Of a DNA stretch of 64,000 nucleotides, positions 35,508 to 47,900 are shown one piece after another. Each line of letters starts with the position of its first letter. Positions within the stretch are counted from its first letter, which is position 1. Below the pieces are notes generated by a model that saw only the letters and a program-made list of their open reading frames with translations, had not been told where the DNA came from and made no database searches. A program made the translations under genes and the position numbers. The stretch spans positions 34,607,856 through 34,671,855 of the forward strand of contig OZ020515.1 of assembly GCA_963971425.1 (NCBI GenBank), in the 5' to 3' direction. Origin of the DNA: Bryoerythrophyllum caledonicum. Taxonomy: Eukaryota > Streptophyta > Bryopsida > Pottiales > Pottiaceae.

Positions 35508-36563
35508 ATGCCATTAGCCTCGAATTCGATTTCATCAAAGATGATGCTTGCTCTTCTAAGCATCCTCCTATGGTTGGTGCAAAGCCCATGGATGCTACTT
35601 TGGCCATCAACTCACAAGTATAACTTTAGTTCTCACTACTTCATGGCTAAAAGTTTGTGCTGTCTTTTGTAGTGCTTTCTTCTTCGTATCATACTTTGTG
35701 CTCTATTGTTATATATTGTTTAATGTTTAGTAACATGTACCTCCACTCTTTCCCATCTGAATTCCAAGTGGTCGAGCCACTGGAGAGCGTTCATAGCGCC
35801 GTAGTCCGTGTTCCTCGATCAACCCCTAGAATGGTCAAACCGTGGTTAAACAATGTGTTTGACTTGAACGGTATATTGTGTGTGTGTGAGGAATTCTGCT
35901 TGAGGTCTGTTGCGCAAGCCTTCAATGCATGTTCTCTGCCACACTCAGTAAAAGTTCCAGCCAAGGTCGGCCCAAAGCTAGTGTATGTTCATCTAGGGAT
36001 GCAAGGCATTTTTGGACGTTGTTTCCAAGTTTGCATCGATGTCGGTCTCGAGCTCGATGAAATTGAACACCACGAGTAGCATCGTCAATTACCTCTTCCC
36101 GAAAGCGGCCTCACCAAAAGTCATATTTGGGCAAGAGCATTGTAGGAGAGTCGTAACTACTGTGATCCATAATGTACCTCAATATCTGAAGGTTATGAAC
36201 TTGGATGAGGAGGTATTTCTGAAGACGTTGTCGAAAGACCTTTTTACTGAAAAGGGTGGATCCTTTACGAAAGAGAATACCATCATCATAGATGACAGTC
36301 CGTACAAGCTCGTCCTTAATTATCCGGAGAACGTACTTCTTGCGGATACTTGGTCTTACAAAGGGGATGGATGGAATGATAAGTTCCTCCTCAATGTCTT
36401 GCTTCCGTGGCTCCAAAAGCTCCACAATAGTGCAGAGTTAGGGCTGCAATCTTTTCGGCCAGAGAATCCCTTTGGTCGTCCGACAATTTTCTCGGATCCA
36501 TATATTTTAGAATACATGGAATTAACACACGCGATTATGATATCTGATGGGCTCGCAAATTAG
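35508..36563 (+). pseudogene. FCP1/NIF-like HAD phosphatase (DLNG type), decayed
   Basis: A likely exon at 35508-35617 (after TTTCAG, before GTATAA) and an intron to 35768 precede the phosphatase part. The nucleophile motif VFDLNGILC keeps the first Asp and has Asn-Gly in place of the second Asp, as in plant DLNG-type FCP1-like proteins. A frameshift near 36000 leads into AFLDVVSKFASMSVSSSMKL and NTTSSIVNYLFPK. The second half, open from 36012 to the stop at 36561-36563, has NTIIIDDSPYKLVLNYPENV and FLLNVLLPWLQKL, the conserved acidic motif of the family. Family members remove phosphate from Ser/Thr, for example on the RNA polymerase II tail. The substrate here is unknown. It follows gene P in the same orientation and could once have been part of the same unit. 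Confidence 0.65.
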
Positions 36564-36828
36564 TAGTTCACTGGCATCAAACATAATTGTGTTGATGTGT
36601 TATACTGTACATATCTTCTAATTCAAGTGGCAGTTGCCAATTTTTTTATATTTGTTTGTAATTTTTCGTTTGTTATTGTTGGATTTGTAAGTTTTTGTTT
36701 TCTCTTTGCTTCCATGTTTGAAAAAGAGCCGTTTACCATTTTCTCAAATAAAATGTTGTATTGCCACCATGGATTCTCTTTTGAAGTTAGAAGATTGTGG
36801 ATATTGAATTCCACGAAAACAGAATGAT

Positions 36829-37710
36829 TTGTACTCCCTCAGAACAACTGATTATTTGATGGACTCTTCGATGGCTCCAATTGAAGAAGATGAAGTAAAC
36901 AGGCCCCCACCAAATATTTGCATTCGAAAGGCTGCCTCTTGTTCTATTCTTCAACCTCGTCGAATTTTGGGGTCCCCCAGTGTTGATAGGTTTTGTAGGA
37001 AAGGTGATCAAGTTCTTGTTTGCGGACGTGAGGAATCATTGTCTCTTTGCAATTTTAACTCCCTTTGTCCCTACGTCATAGGATCACGCGCTTCAAACAC
37101 TTGCTGGTATAATTCAACCACCTACAACAGTGCCATCAGAGAAAATGCCCTCAATTCCTACTACGTATCAGCCTGTTGCAACGATCGGAAATGATGAGAA
37201 CAAGCTCCAATCTCTAAGTGGGAAAAACGCATTCTACTATTGAGGTTGGTCCTATTGTTTGTTATTGTTTAATATGTGTTGTATCTTCTCCTCTTAATCA
37301 ACATTGTTTTGATTTTGCATGTTTCACGAACACCTTAATTGGACATAATTATTTGAATGGATTCCACATCATGGTGTTTGTATTTTTTTGACATGTGTGG
37401 CTACATATTTAGCTTGGTTTAAGCTGATTTTCATGGTCTCTTTTGCTAGGTGCTTCAACCGACTATACAGCGTCAAAGTGCTTCCCCAAAGCATGGTTTA
37501 AACCAAAACTCGAAGCGTCACTCTCGCAGTCGCCACTCACTTCCTGTCCCTGTTGTTACTTGGAATCAACAAATGCAATGCCAACGACTGCAAGAACATA
37601 TACGTGCTAGTCAAATGCCATATACCGGTTACAGCTGCAAAGATGAACTTCAGAGAGGTAGGGATGAACTGAGGAAATCTAATTCTGGTGACCTGGAGAA
37701 GAACAAGTAG
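36829..37710 (+). pseudogene. Exon-like fragments of unknown protein
   Basis: 36829-37194 is open, with PPPNICIRKAASCSILQPRR near its middle. 37450-37710, after a TTGCTAG acceptor-like site, is open with QRLQEHIRASQMPYTGYSC and a charged end. I recognise no domain. Orientation and position suggest 3' parts of the phosphatase-like or gene P unit. Confidence 0.3.
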
Positions 37711-38149
37711 ATTTAAGATTTGAGTGGTACAAGTACGCATTCAACTTGGTTGTACCTGAAAGTGCATTGACTAGGAATTAATGTGTATGTTTTGGGTCGT
37801 AGTAGAAGCTTTTTTTGGCATGGAAAGGATGATGCATGTTTTGTATATGGATTACTTCTATTATATTATAAAAAAAAATCTCCAATTAAAGATATTATTT
37901 CATTTGATTCTCCAATTTGGGTACTGTTGCCCATACATCTTCATATTATCTTACAAAAATGGTGTTGTACTTCTATTCTAATCATGTTTTGCTTCATCAC
38001 TACGGTAAAATATTTGGATTACTCAAGAGCGTCTACCTCCTAAATCCCTGGAAATCTCCCAATATAATGAATGTGGTGTTGTATTGATGAGTGAACTGCA
38101 CAATTCCTTCTATTAAATGTTGTGACTCATGGTTAATTTGCTTCAAATA

Positions 38150-38930
38150 TAACAGTAAAGTTGAGAAAAGACATTGAGGATGCAATCGTTAAGAACCTCT
38201 CATTAGGTGAAGGTCTTCATACTAAATGGCCAATCGTCTTTTACAAGTAGGCATTTTATCCATTAAAGCATTTTCTTAGGATTTAGGTTTTAGAAGCGCG
38301 GTAGTTGACATTTTTATTCTTTTTGGTATTGTAAAGGGAGATATGGTCAGCTTAAAGACGCCATTGTTGCCACAGGTGCAAGTCTCACTTATTTAAAGTG
38401 AAGTTTTTATGCACTCATTTTCCATTTAATTGTTTCTAAATCTATTTTTTTTAAACTTCAAGAGCTTCTATTTGTGCAAGAAAGACGCTAGATCGATGTG
38501 TTATTGGCTTTGAAGCCGATTTACTTATTTTTTAGGCTGTTCTTTCTTCTCTGTAAGAAGAAGCAACAATTTTATTAATTCCACTTGGATCAAATATTGC
38601 CATTGGTGAAGATGAGGTTCCAATTGGTCATGTAGCAAAGCGCAATCATTGAAGTAAGTAAGTTCATTCCTCTTTAATTTTACCATCTTTATACTGGAAT
38701 CATTTATCTTTTTTAATATTAATACATGTTCTTTGGCAAATTGATGGCCTACGCCACGTCTCCTCCAAAGTCATGTACACTTCTGACATATGCCGAGACT
38801 ACTGCACACATTTTTGCTACACCACATTCTCCACCGTCTTTTCACAATTGCCGTAGTTTCAACCCCAACGTTTATCAGTTTGTAGATCTGATAGGAATAG
38901 AGGGTAGTGAAAGTTCTTCAACTTAGATTT
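38150..38930 (+). pseudogene. Exon-like fragments, possible methyltransferase-like piece
   Basis: About 38159-38248 reads KLRKDIEDAIVKNLSLGEGL and HTKWPIVFYK. About 38342-38375 reads YGQLKDAIVAT before GTGCAAG. About 38462-38650 reads ASICARKTLDRCVIGFEADL with later TAG and TAA stops. The last piece has the helix-GR/DR-strand-acidic pattern of the gene P segment LGRACICETSKSD, so the two may be distant copies. 38726-38926 is also open. Assignment is tentative. Confidence 0.3.
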
Positions 38931-40139
38931 TTTATTGTAGTCGTGATGGTTTATACGGCTTTGGTTTTGCGAGTATTATTCGTCTATCTTATTTATATAT
39001 TTTGTATTTCATTCATTGGCTTTCTACAAAGTATTGAGATTCTCCAGCCTAGATTTTGATTTATAGCAAATGATATATCCTATATATTTTTTTTTATTGG
39101 TGATTGGTTGAAAACATGAACTAAATTTTCCTTTAGTATTGGCAGTTTGTTTTTATCTTGGTGTATTTGAAATAGTTCAATGTTCCATATTCTTGGTCTA
39201 GGACTCGAGGATAACTAAATCATGTATATGGAGCAAGAATAGACACATCTTATTAGGAACTACAATTATTCTAACAACCTTGGGGTGACAACCCTCTATC
39301 TTTTGGAAGTTTGAAACTCTAAAACAAAAAAACAGTGTTCATCTTGCCGGAAGCTATAATTATATTTCTCATTTTTAGAAATTTTATTTTTGACCACATA
39401 GAGTAAAAGAAGTTGTAGGAAATAATAAGATAAAGAAAAAATAGAAAGTAACATAAATATACTCACACATAAAAGATACTTACTTTCATTCTTATCCACA
39501 TATAGTAAAGGATATTGGTGGGTAAAAGTACGAGCATGGGATAATAGAGAAATGCCCAAACAATATGAGTTACTAGTGTTTTTTTTTAAATCACCCTTGC
39601 AAGAAGTGCCAGTAAGTTGGTAACAGTGATCCTACCGTGGCATCTTGTCACAAGATATCTAAACATGCCAATGTCCCATATCATTTTTCAAGGCAAGTAA
39701 GTAATGCACTCCTTGCTCAACTTCACCCACATATATTTATCTATGGTTATATGCATCATTTTCACCCTCTCTTACTGTACTTGTCATTGTAAGGATTTCT
39801 TAATTGCACTTATCAATATTTTGTGACGATTAATTCCACGACAATAGGATATTATACTCTAGTATGAATATTTATATTTCTTTGGAAATATAAATATCGC
39901 CCGGCGGTTATAGGATTACAAAACAAAAATCAATAGTTGAACTTGATCAATTTCCACGGCTTTAGGCTCCAACTGTTAATAGTTCCAAAGGCAAAACTAA
40001 AAATTTGCCTACATTTCTCTACTCACCGCTCACCGCTCACATCAACTGCTCTCTAACCGCTCACATGGTTAAGTTCTTGGACTCCATAAGAGAGCAGACG
40101 ATCCAACAGACCTCATCTATGTCAGTCTTTAGTTAGTAG
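38931..40139. other. Gene-free stretch
   Basis: AT-rich. CCGCTCACCGCTCACATC-like short duplications at about 40027-40065 are the only structure seen. No 5' LTR for the following retroelement. Confidence 0.5.
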
Positions 40140-40140
40140 T

Positions 40141-43100
40141 CCGAGTTCTCATTTGGAGCTGGTAGATATGCAAATTGACGCAATACGTGTCAAAAATCTT
40201 ACTCCGAAAGAGAAGAAGCGTCAGATGGACGAAGGACTATGCTTGTATTATGGCGAAGGAGGTCACAAAGTCCCCAATTGCCCGAAAAAGCCAAATCAAT
40301 GTATCATCAGGACCAAAGCTGCCAAAGTCCAGGAAAACAAAGATGCCCAATCACAATAGGAACCGCGCAGTTGGTCAACTTAGTTTCACAACAACATTTA
40401 GGTTCCTCTCTTTCTGCTCAACCCGCACCTTGTTTTACAATTCCCTTGTCTTTTGGTCCTAAAAAACTTAAAACCATTGTTTTGTTAGATTCAAGAGCAT
40501 CTATTTTTTTTTTAAATGAAGAATTTATCAAGAGTCACAAATTTCCTCTAGTCGAGAAATCTCAACCCGTTTATGTAGAAGTGATAGATGGATGACCTTT
40601 GTCCTAAGGCAATGTTACTTGTGAAACAATGCCTTTAGAAGTGACATTTGAAGGCCATAATAGCCAAATTATCTTCAATGTCATTAGAACCCCATCAAAC
40701 CCTATTATTCTTGGTCTCTCTTGGTTAGAAAAATACAACCCATCTATAGACTGGAAGTTACAAAAGATAACTTTCTCCTTTCCTTTGGAATGTTAAGACA
40801 ATAACCCTATTAGAAAACCTATTAGCAAACGTATTAGAAAATCACAAATGAAGAAATCCCTCGTCATTGAAGCAAATGTGTTCGTTAAATTGTCCAAAGA
40901 AGGCACATCATTTGTCATCTATGCGGCTCCAACCAGCAAAGAGAGGACCTCAAGAGCCAGTATTCCGGAGCAGTATCAGGATTTTAAAGATGTGTTTTTG
41001 AAGAAGAATGCCGACATACTCCCAGAGTACCGTCCATATAATTGTGCAATTGATTTGGAAGGAGCGCAACCGCCCTTTGGCCTGATCTACAACCTATCGC
41101 AAACGGAGTTGGCGGAATTACGGAAGGGTAGAAGTCCACTAAGGTTCCTTACTTTTGGGCAAGAAACATATACTCCGAAGTACATTTGTTTTGGAGCCCT
41201 TTGTTAAATTGTTGTTGAATGCCAACCGTCCATTGATTAGGTGTGAAAAAATCATGGCCAATAAAACGTTAGGTGAACAAAAAATATCTTGAAGATGGTT
41301 CTAATATTTTGGACTTTGTGTTGTCATAACACATGACGTTCTATAGGTGGTCCAACCCTTTCCCGAGATGAGTATATTGCATACTGCAAAGACTGAAAAT
41401 ATACCAAATATACTATGCAGTATATATGTTGAATCAAGGCACCAAAAACTAGGTTTTGAAGATTTCATGGAAGATAAAAGTTTTATTGAAAACAATTTAT
41501 GTATCAACATAGATTTTTGTATTCTAAAGAAGGTTGGATAAGAACTTGGAGCCAAAAACAACATTAATTTCTTATTTAGACTTCTTGGAAAAATAACTTA
41601 TTTTTACCAATAAAAGCCAAATTAAGTTTTGAATCTAGAATTTTCAATTACAATGTGGGAGCACATTATGGTATGAATGTCTTCCAAAATTTTCAAAGTA
41701 TTTTACATCCTGAAACTCTCAAAAAAAGTATATTTGTCTGATTTGAGATACTTGTGACATGTACGTAGTGATGAAATATATACTTTTATTGGCCAAACCA
41801 TGAGCCAAAATTCTATTTTTTGGGGATTCTCATACTGCTATTGAAGTAAGCAATTACATTCCATTAGAAGAATTCCAAAATCAAACCTACATTGGCACTA
41901 GGTAGCAAACGAAGACTCGTGACTTGTCCCTACACCATTTGTGACAGGTTTTTCATTCTAGCTTAGTCGACCAAGACCCGGAAGTATATTGACGAGAATT
42001 TGGCCAACAACTTCATTTGCCACTCCAAGTCACCAACTAGAGCATCTATTCTATTTGTGAAGAAGAAAGATGGCTCATTACGAATGTGTCTCGATTATCG
42101 AGGTCTCAACAAGGTGACAAAAAAAATTTGCTATCCATTGCTCTTGATCTCTCAACTTTTGGAACAACTCGGAAGTGCGAAGGTCTTTACCAAGATTGAC
42201 TTACGTGGAGCTTATAACCTCGTACAAATCAAGGAATGAGACAAATAGAAGACAAATTTTTGTACAAGATATGGCCATTTCCAAGACAATGCCATGCCTC
42301 TTGGCCTTACAAATGCCCCAATAGCTTTCGGCATATGATGAATGGCATTTTTCAAGGGCACCTTGTCAACTTTGTTGTCATGTATTTAGATGATATTTTG
42401 ATAATTTTGAAGAATGAAGAAGATCAATGTGGGAAGAAAGTTCATTTGGTCCTTGAAAAATGGTTTATTTCACCAAACCAAGATGGAGCTTTTGGAATTC
42501 ATCGCAACTACGGAAGGCTTGAAGATGGACCCAAAGAAGGTGGAAGCTATAAAGTCTTTGGAATTCCAAAGACGGTTCAAGACGTACAGTGTTTTCTTGG
42601 CTTTGCTAACTTCTATTGGATTTTCATCAAGAGTCATTCACTAGTGGCTACTCCGCTCACGCGGTTGACATGCAAAGACAAGCTTGATTGGGGGTCGTCG
42701 GTAGAGAAGGCATTTCAAGATCTTAAGACGGCATTTACAACCGCGCCAATCTTAGTGCTCCCGGATTTTACAAAAACATTCTATTTGGAGACTGATGCCT
42801 TAGATTTTGCTTTGGGAGCTGTACTTTCATAGATGGGGGAGGACAAGAAGCTTCATCCAATTGCATTTTACTCTCGTAAGTTTCTGATGCCGAGATTAAT
42901 TATGAGATCTATGATAAGGAACTTCTTGCTATCATGGATTCTTTTCAAGAGTGGTGTCATTATCTTATAGGAGCTGCGCATCCAATGACTATTTCTAAAG
43001 ATCACAAGAATTTGAAGTATTCCATGTCGTCTCCTGTTTTGAATCGGCGCCAAGCTCAATGGAATAAGTCACTATCCCGGTTTGATTTTGTTATCACTTA

Positions 43101-44714
43101 TCAACAAGGGAAGCAACAAGGACTATCTGATGCTCTATCGAGAAGATCGTATCTTGGGCCCAAGGCTAGAGAGGCAGCCTTTGATCAAGAATGTATAACT
43201 CTATTGAAGCCAGAGCTATTTCGCCTTTGCTCTACTATTATACCAACACCTATTGAAGTTGACCTCTTTGACCAAGTGCGCATCGCAACCATTGAGGATC
43301 ATGTGGCCGTCGACATCAAGCGTCGCCTCAATAAAGACAAAAATTTGAGGTGGAGGGAGATGAGCTATACTTTGAAGAACGTTTATTCATCCGAAAAGGT
43401 CCAACATGGCTTCAAGCTTTTCAACCCCGCCATGACTTCCCAGCTGCAGGTCATTTTGGATACAACAAGATTTTGGAACTTCTTTCTAGAGATTTTTGGT
43501 GGCCGAAAATGTAGAAGGATGTGAAGAATTTGTTACCTCTTGTGACATTTTGTTCAAGGTCCAAGAATCCTCGGCATCGCCCTTACGATCCCTTACAGCC
43601 ATTGTCTATTTCACGCCGGCCATGGTCTTTGGTCTCTATGGACTTTATTATAGATTTGTCGTCATCAAATTTATTTGACAACATTTTTGTTGTGGTGGAT
43701 CTGTTTACAAAGATGGCGCACTTTGTCTCTTGCAAGAAGTCTTCGTGAAGTGAAGTCTCGGCAAGACTATTTCTTGATAATGTGTATCAATATCATGGTC
43801 TATTAGACAATATTGTATCTGATTGGGGAACCTAATTTGTATCAAAGTTTTGGAGATCTCTTTTTGAGATAATGCAAGTGGATATCATCCTCTCTTTAGC
43901 TTTCCATCCTCACACTGACGGTCAAACAAAATGGCTTAATCAACTTCTTGAACAATATTTACGATGGAGTATCAACTATGAGCAAGACAATTGGACGACA
44001 TACTTGCTGCTAGCAGAGTTTGCTTACAACAATACTCTTCATGCTTCAACTCATCAAACGCCATTTTATTTCAATTATGGTTATCATCCGAAGTTTGATT
44101 TATTGAGTTCACCGGCAAATAGTAGCGCAACAACGGATGACTTTGCACGCCAACTATTGCAAATTCAAGATGTTCTAAAGCTTCAAGTGCAAGCTGCCCA
44201 AGAGTCTTACAAGACATCAACAGAATTTTTTTGCAACCAAGAACTTGCTTTTCAAGTTGGAGATAAAGTATGGCTTCTTCAACGGAATATCAAAACCAAG
44301 CGGCCTTGTGACAAGTTGGACTATCGGAGATTGGAACCATTTGTCATCCATGAGAAATTCAATTCATTTATATTTTGTCTTAAGCTGCCAACTTCCATGA
44401 AGGTACATCCAGTCTTTCATGTCTCTCTTTAAAAACCTAATGGAGGGTCATCATTTCCATAAAGAGTACAACAACCACCACCTAGTATTGAGGTTGAAAA
44501 GCACGAAGAAAATGATGTGGAAAAAGTACTGGACTTGCGACAAAGGTGGGGCAAGTTGGAATATCTGGTACACTGGACCGGTTATAATATCAACAAACGA
44601 ATGTGGGAACCAGCTGAGAACCTTGCAAACACGTTTGAATTAGTACAGGAGTTTCATCAACTTCATCCGGATAAGCCTAGGGCTCCTCTTGGAACCCGTC
44701 GCTTGAGAGGGAGG
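40141..44714 (+). pseudogene. Chromovirus gag-pol polyprotein remnant
   Basis: Landmarks in order: gag knuckle CLYYGEGGHKVPNC (40239-40290, second Cys replaced by Tyr); protease LLDSRAS (about 40481, with Arg where DSGA has Gly) and IILGLSWLEKYNPSIDWKL; reverse transcriptase start QDFKDVFLKKNADILPEYRP, interrupted at 41126 and resuming with [27 protein letters not shown] and YLDDILI (YxDD motif near 42385); RNase H with YSRKF, LETDALDFALGAVLS and YDKELLAIMD; integrase with VSMDFIIDL, HPHTDGQTKWLN and AEFAYNN; chromodomain with KLEYLVHWTGYN and MWEPAENLAN at about 44545-44630. Chromodomains target integration to modified histones. Frame shifts occur at least near 40370, 42240, 43540 and 44430. 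Confidence 0.88.
41127..41978. mobile_element. 852-bp insertion inside the reverse transcriptase region
   Basis: The direct repeat CGGAAG at 41121-41126 and 41979-41984 bounds sequence that breaks the frame exactly between the AELRK and YIDENLA parts. Its ends, GGTAGAAGTCCACTAAG and the reverse complement of its right end GGTCTTGGTCGACTAAG, match at 13 of the first 17 positions. This suggests a small inverted-repeat DNA element with a 6-bp duplication. It has no ORF of note. A GAAAAACCTGTCACAA phrase from its right end recurs near 45122. Confidence 0.65.
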
Positions 44715-44995
44715 TAATGTTAGAGACATGACCTCTGGAACCTTCTAGTTCATTTTACTGTAGATTAGGCTTTAACTTTAGAAATCCTTTTACTTAGATT
44801 AGGGGTCGAGGCTGAAGAGTCCTTCAGCCCTGACAATGCATCTCCTGGAGCCATCCCTTACCCCTCTTGTTGTTTTTGTATAATCATCTTGTTAATCCAA
44901 GTTCATATCAGTTCAAGTTCATATGAGTTTTCCCTCTTCTAGTTCTTCAGGGTTCTAGTTCTTGTCAAGTATCCTTATATCTTGTGTCCCTCACA
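44705..44995 (+). repeat. Polypurine tract and 3' LTR of the chromovirus
   Basis: GAGAGGGAGG at 44705-44714 is the polypurine tract. The LTR would start TGTTAGAGACATGACC at 44718 and end near TCACA at 44995, about 278 bp, with a TATA-like TGTATAATC at about 44876. The right end is uncertain because the 5' copy is missing. Confidence 0.55.
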
Positions 44996-47900
44996 AATGT
45001 CCTTCCTTAGATGATTTATAATTTACCTACTCACTTTTTATAATGCACTCCAAATAAATTAGCTTTTGGTCTATATTTGATGACTAATATAAGATTTAGT
45101 TCATCATCAACTAAACTAGTATGAAAAACCTGTCACAATGTACTTTTTGATGACTTACTACAGTTTTTTGGTTGCTTTAATCCAAACTAGAGTTTGTTTA
45201 CGGTTTATGACCAAGGAATATGATTGTTGATTTGCATACCAATACAAATAATCAATTTTTTTTATTATGTGATATATGGTCTCAATACGAGAAAAATTTT
45301 ATAACCATTAAATACTTGTCACAATTTACAAATATGCTTCTTGCCAAAGATTTCATGCTTAGAATTCTATGTACTTTTGGATACACATTGAATGCATAAT
45401 CTTCATGCATATTATGATTGAAGATACCAAACTAGGTAGTCTAATTAACTTATATTGAAATAAAATAGCCTATTTTGTAATTGAATAAAAATTGGAAAAA
45501 TTGAGGTTTTTGCAAAAAATATTGCATCCTTATAAACTATATATAAAACTAGGTGGACTTTTATAATTTTCACGAAGACTCTGTTATTTATCTTCATTTT
45601 CATGAAACCCTAATTTTTGTGCCGTAGGGCACTGTGAATACTATGCGGTGCATTTGGTTTTGTTTTTGTACAATTGTAGTATGCTACATATCCGGGAAGA
45701 AATGGATAAGGCAAATGAAATTTGTCCATGTGTTATGTCAGAAGAAAGCCCAAAAAATTTAGCACCTTGTTCAAGATGTCTTCAATTCACACAACATTTT
45801 AATTGCCACAAAGGACAATTGACATTCAAGGACGATTTTACAAAGGGCTCTCAAACAAATATGCTACATAGTATATAATTTTGCACAAATTGTATTGACC
45901 TTAGCGTACTTAACATCATTTATCTTATTTGAAAATTTCACTTTACTTTTTTAAAAGTTGAGTAAAAGAATTCTCCTCCTTTTAGTGTCTTTGATAGCCA
46001 ATAGACTTGTGTCGTGCTACAATGGAGGCAATAATGTTGTGTGGAAAATTCCTATGACTAGTGTTCTCAGTGAATGGGTGAAGATTTTTTCTTAATCACC
46101 AATATATGTAAGCCCTACATAGCATAATTGAAAATAGAGAAAACTTACTTGCTTCCAATGTAATCACGTTGCTCATACATGAAGTGCAAAGGGAAGTGAC
46201 AAAGGTTGAATTGGCGAAGAATGTGAAAAAGAAAGATGCATTATTGTGAAGACGTGCCACCATTTTATGAACCTCACATTTATAGCGTCTGGACTCTAAA
46301 AATTGTGGCCCATATGACAACAATTTATTTTACTAGGGTAGAAAAAAAGGACCGTGTAGTTTGCTACCATCTTCCATGTACTTTTATAAAGCATGCCTGT
46401 GTTTGAATACAAGGCTTTGCAAGTGTTGTTTGAATTTTTGAATGTTGTCTTTTAGCCTAAAGCTCATTGATATAATAATAGTTGGCGAATTTTGTTTGAG
46501 TTTGGAAATGACATTGCCTCTGATGAAATTAGATCTAGGTTGTCTTATACAATTTTTTGGCTATAACACTTGATAAAACCACCAGCTATCACAATGGCAA
46601 TTGGCAAAACATGACCAATTTTTTACTACAATTAAGAGTAGATTTTTTACTTTGTAACATTTACAAAAGTCTATAATAGGCCAACTATTGACTACGTGCT
46701 TGATATTCAAAAGAATAGAAAAGGTGGGGTTGGACCGAGGTAATGAAACATAAGTTGTGTCTTGGTGCGGATGGCGTCAATAGATTTAAGGATAAGTAGA
46801 CATGTGTGGCTATGCAACTCCACTAAAATATACGCACCATATTCCATTTGTATGTATTGCTAAGCGCATAAAATCAACCTAGCTATATAAGCTCTTTTGG
46901 CCTAACCAATTTTCAATCTTGATGAGCACTTCATGCAAAGTGTCAGGCTTTTCTCAACTACAATCCATATACTGATGAAAGTTCTAGAAACTTATTAAAG
47001 TGATTGAACAAAAGGACTTTGTTGTGTAAAGAATGTGGTGGCTAGATTGTTGTTGCTTGATTTCTCTCTATTTGATTTTTTACATTCTCTTTATTTTTAA
47101 GTTGCCATGTCCATAGTTCGCATATGTGCTAGCAATGAGGTCAATATTTGGTTTTGATTTTTTTTGGTTTTCTACTCTAGACTAATCTTGTAATAATACT
47201 AGACGCATATTCCATGTTGAAGATTTATATGCTACTTCTACTTTTGAAATTGCAAGATACAATTTCCATATTGGCACAACAATCCAACAATTTTCTTTTT
47301 GATATGATTATAGTGCTATAGGTTTGTGAAAAAAAACTTTTTGTTTGGCATATAAATCCAGAATTTTTTCTCCTAAGGCAAGTTTTAATAGCTAAAGGAC
47401 ATTCTCACCGGACGTGGCGTCGGGGGCCTCACCACATCCTAGTTTGCTTCAACAAATTAGTAAGTTGCTAATCTAGATGTGTTAGGAATGTTGTGCCGTC
47501 ACCCCACATTCATTTGGTAGATGATCTTATCTGTTTAGGATTTGTGTGTATGCGTATAGCAACGCAACAACTTGACATCTCTATCAAGCCAAGCTTTGTG
47601 AGTGAGAGTAAAGAATAGTACTTGAGGAAACTTGCTTGTAAGTCACGGTTTAGTCATTACTAAAGGCTCATGCTTTCTATTCTATCTTACACTCTTTGAT
47701 TCTTGTCTTGTGGAATGAAAGGTGCTTGATTTTAGTGTAAATTACTCTTTTTTCCTTGAAGGTGTACTATGTATACTTGTACTTAATTGTGTTTTTTTCT
47801 TGTTTGATGTTGATTGTGACTCTCAATCTATTGTGATTAGTGATCTCTCTTTATATGCCAACCTAACAAGTTGTAGTCATAAGTTTGTCAACATGAAATC

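Larger units (their letters stand above)
40140..44995 (+). mobile_element. Ty3/gypsy chromovirus, 5'-truncated, with a nested insertion
   Basis: Order of domains is gag zinc knuckle, protease, reverse transcriptase, RNase H, integrase, chromodomain, polypurine tract, 3' LTR. This is the chromovirus arrangement of plant Ty3 elements. The 5' LTR, primer binding site and most of gag are absent, since no copy of the 3' LTR start was seen upstream. Many frameshifts and stops show it is dead. Confidence 0.9.

Noticed and set aside
40140..44995. Complete, active retrotransposon
   Set aside because: No 5' LTR or primer binding site, altered zinc-knuckle and protease residues, many frame breaks and a nested insertion.
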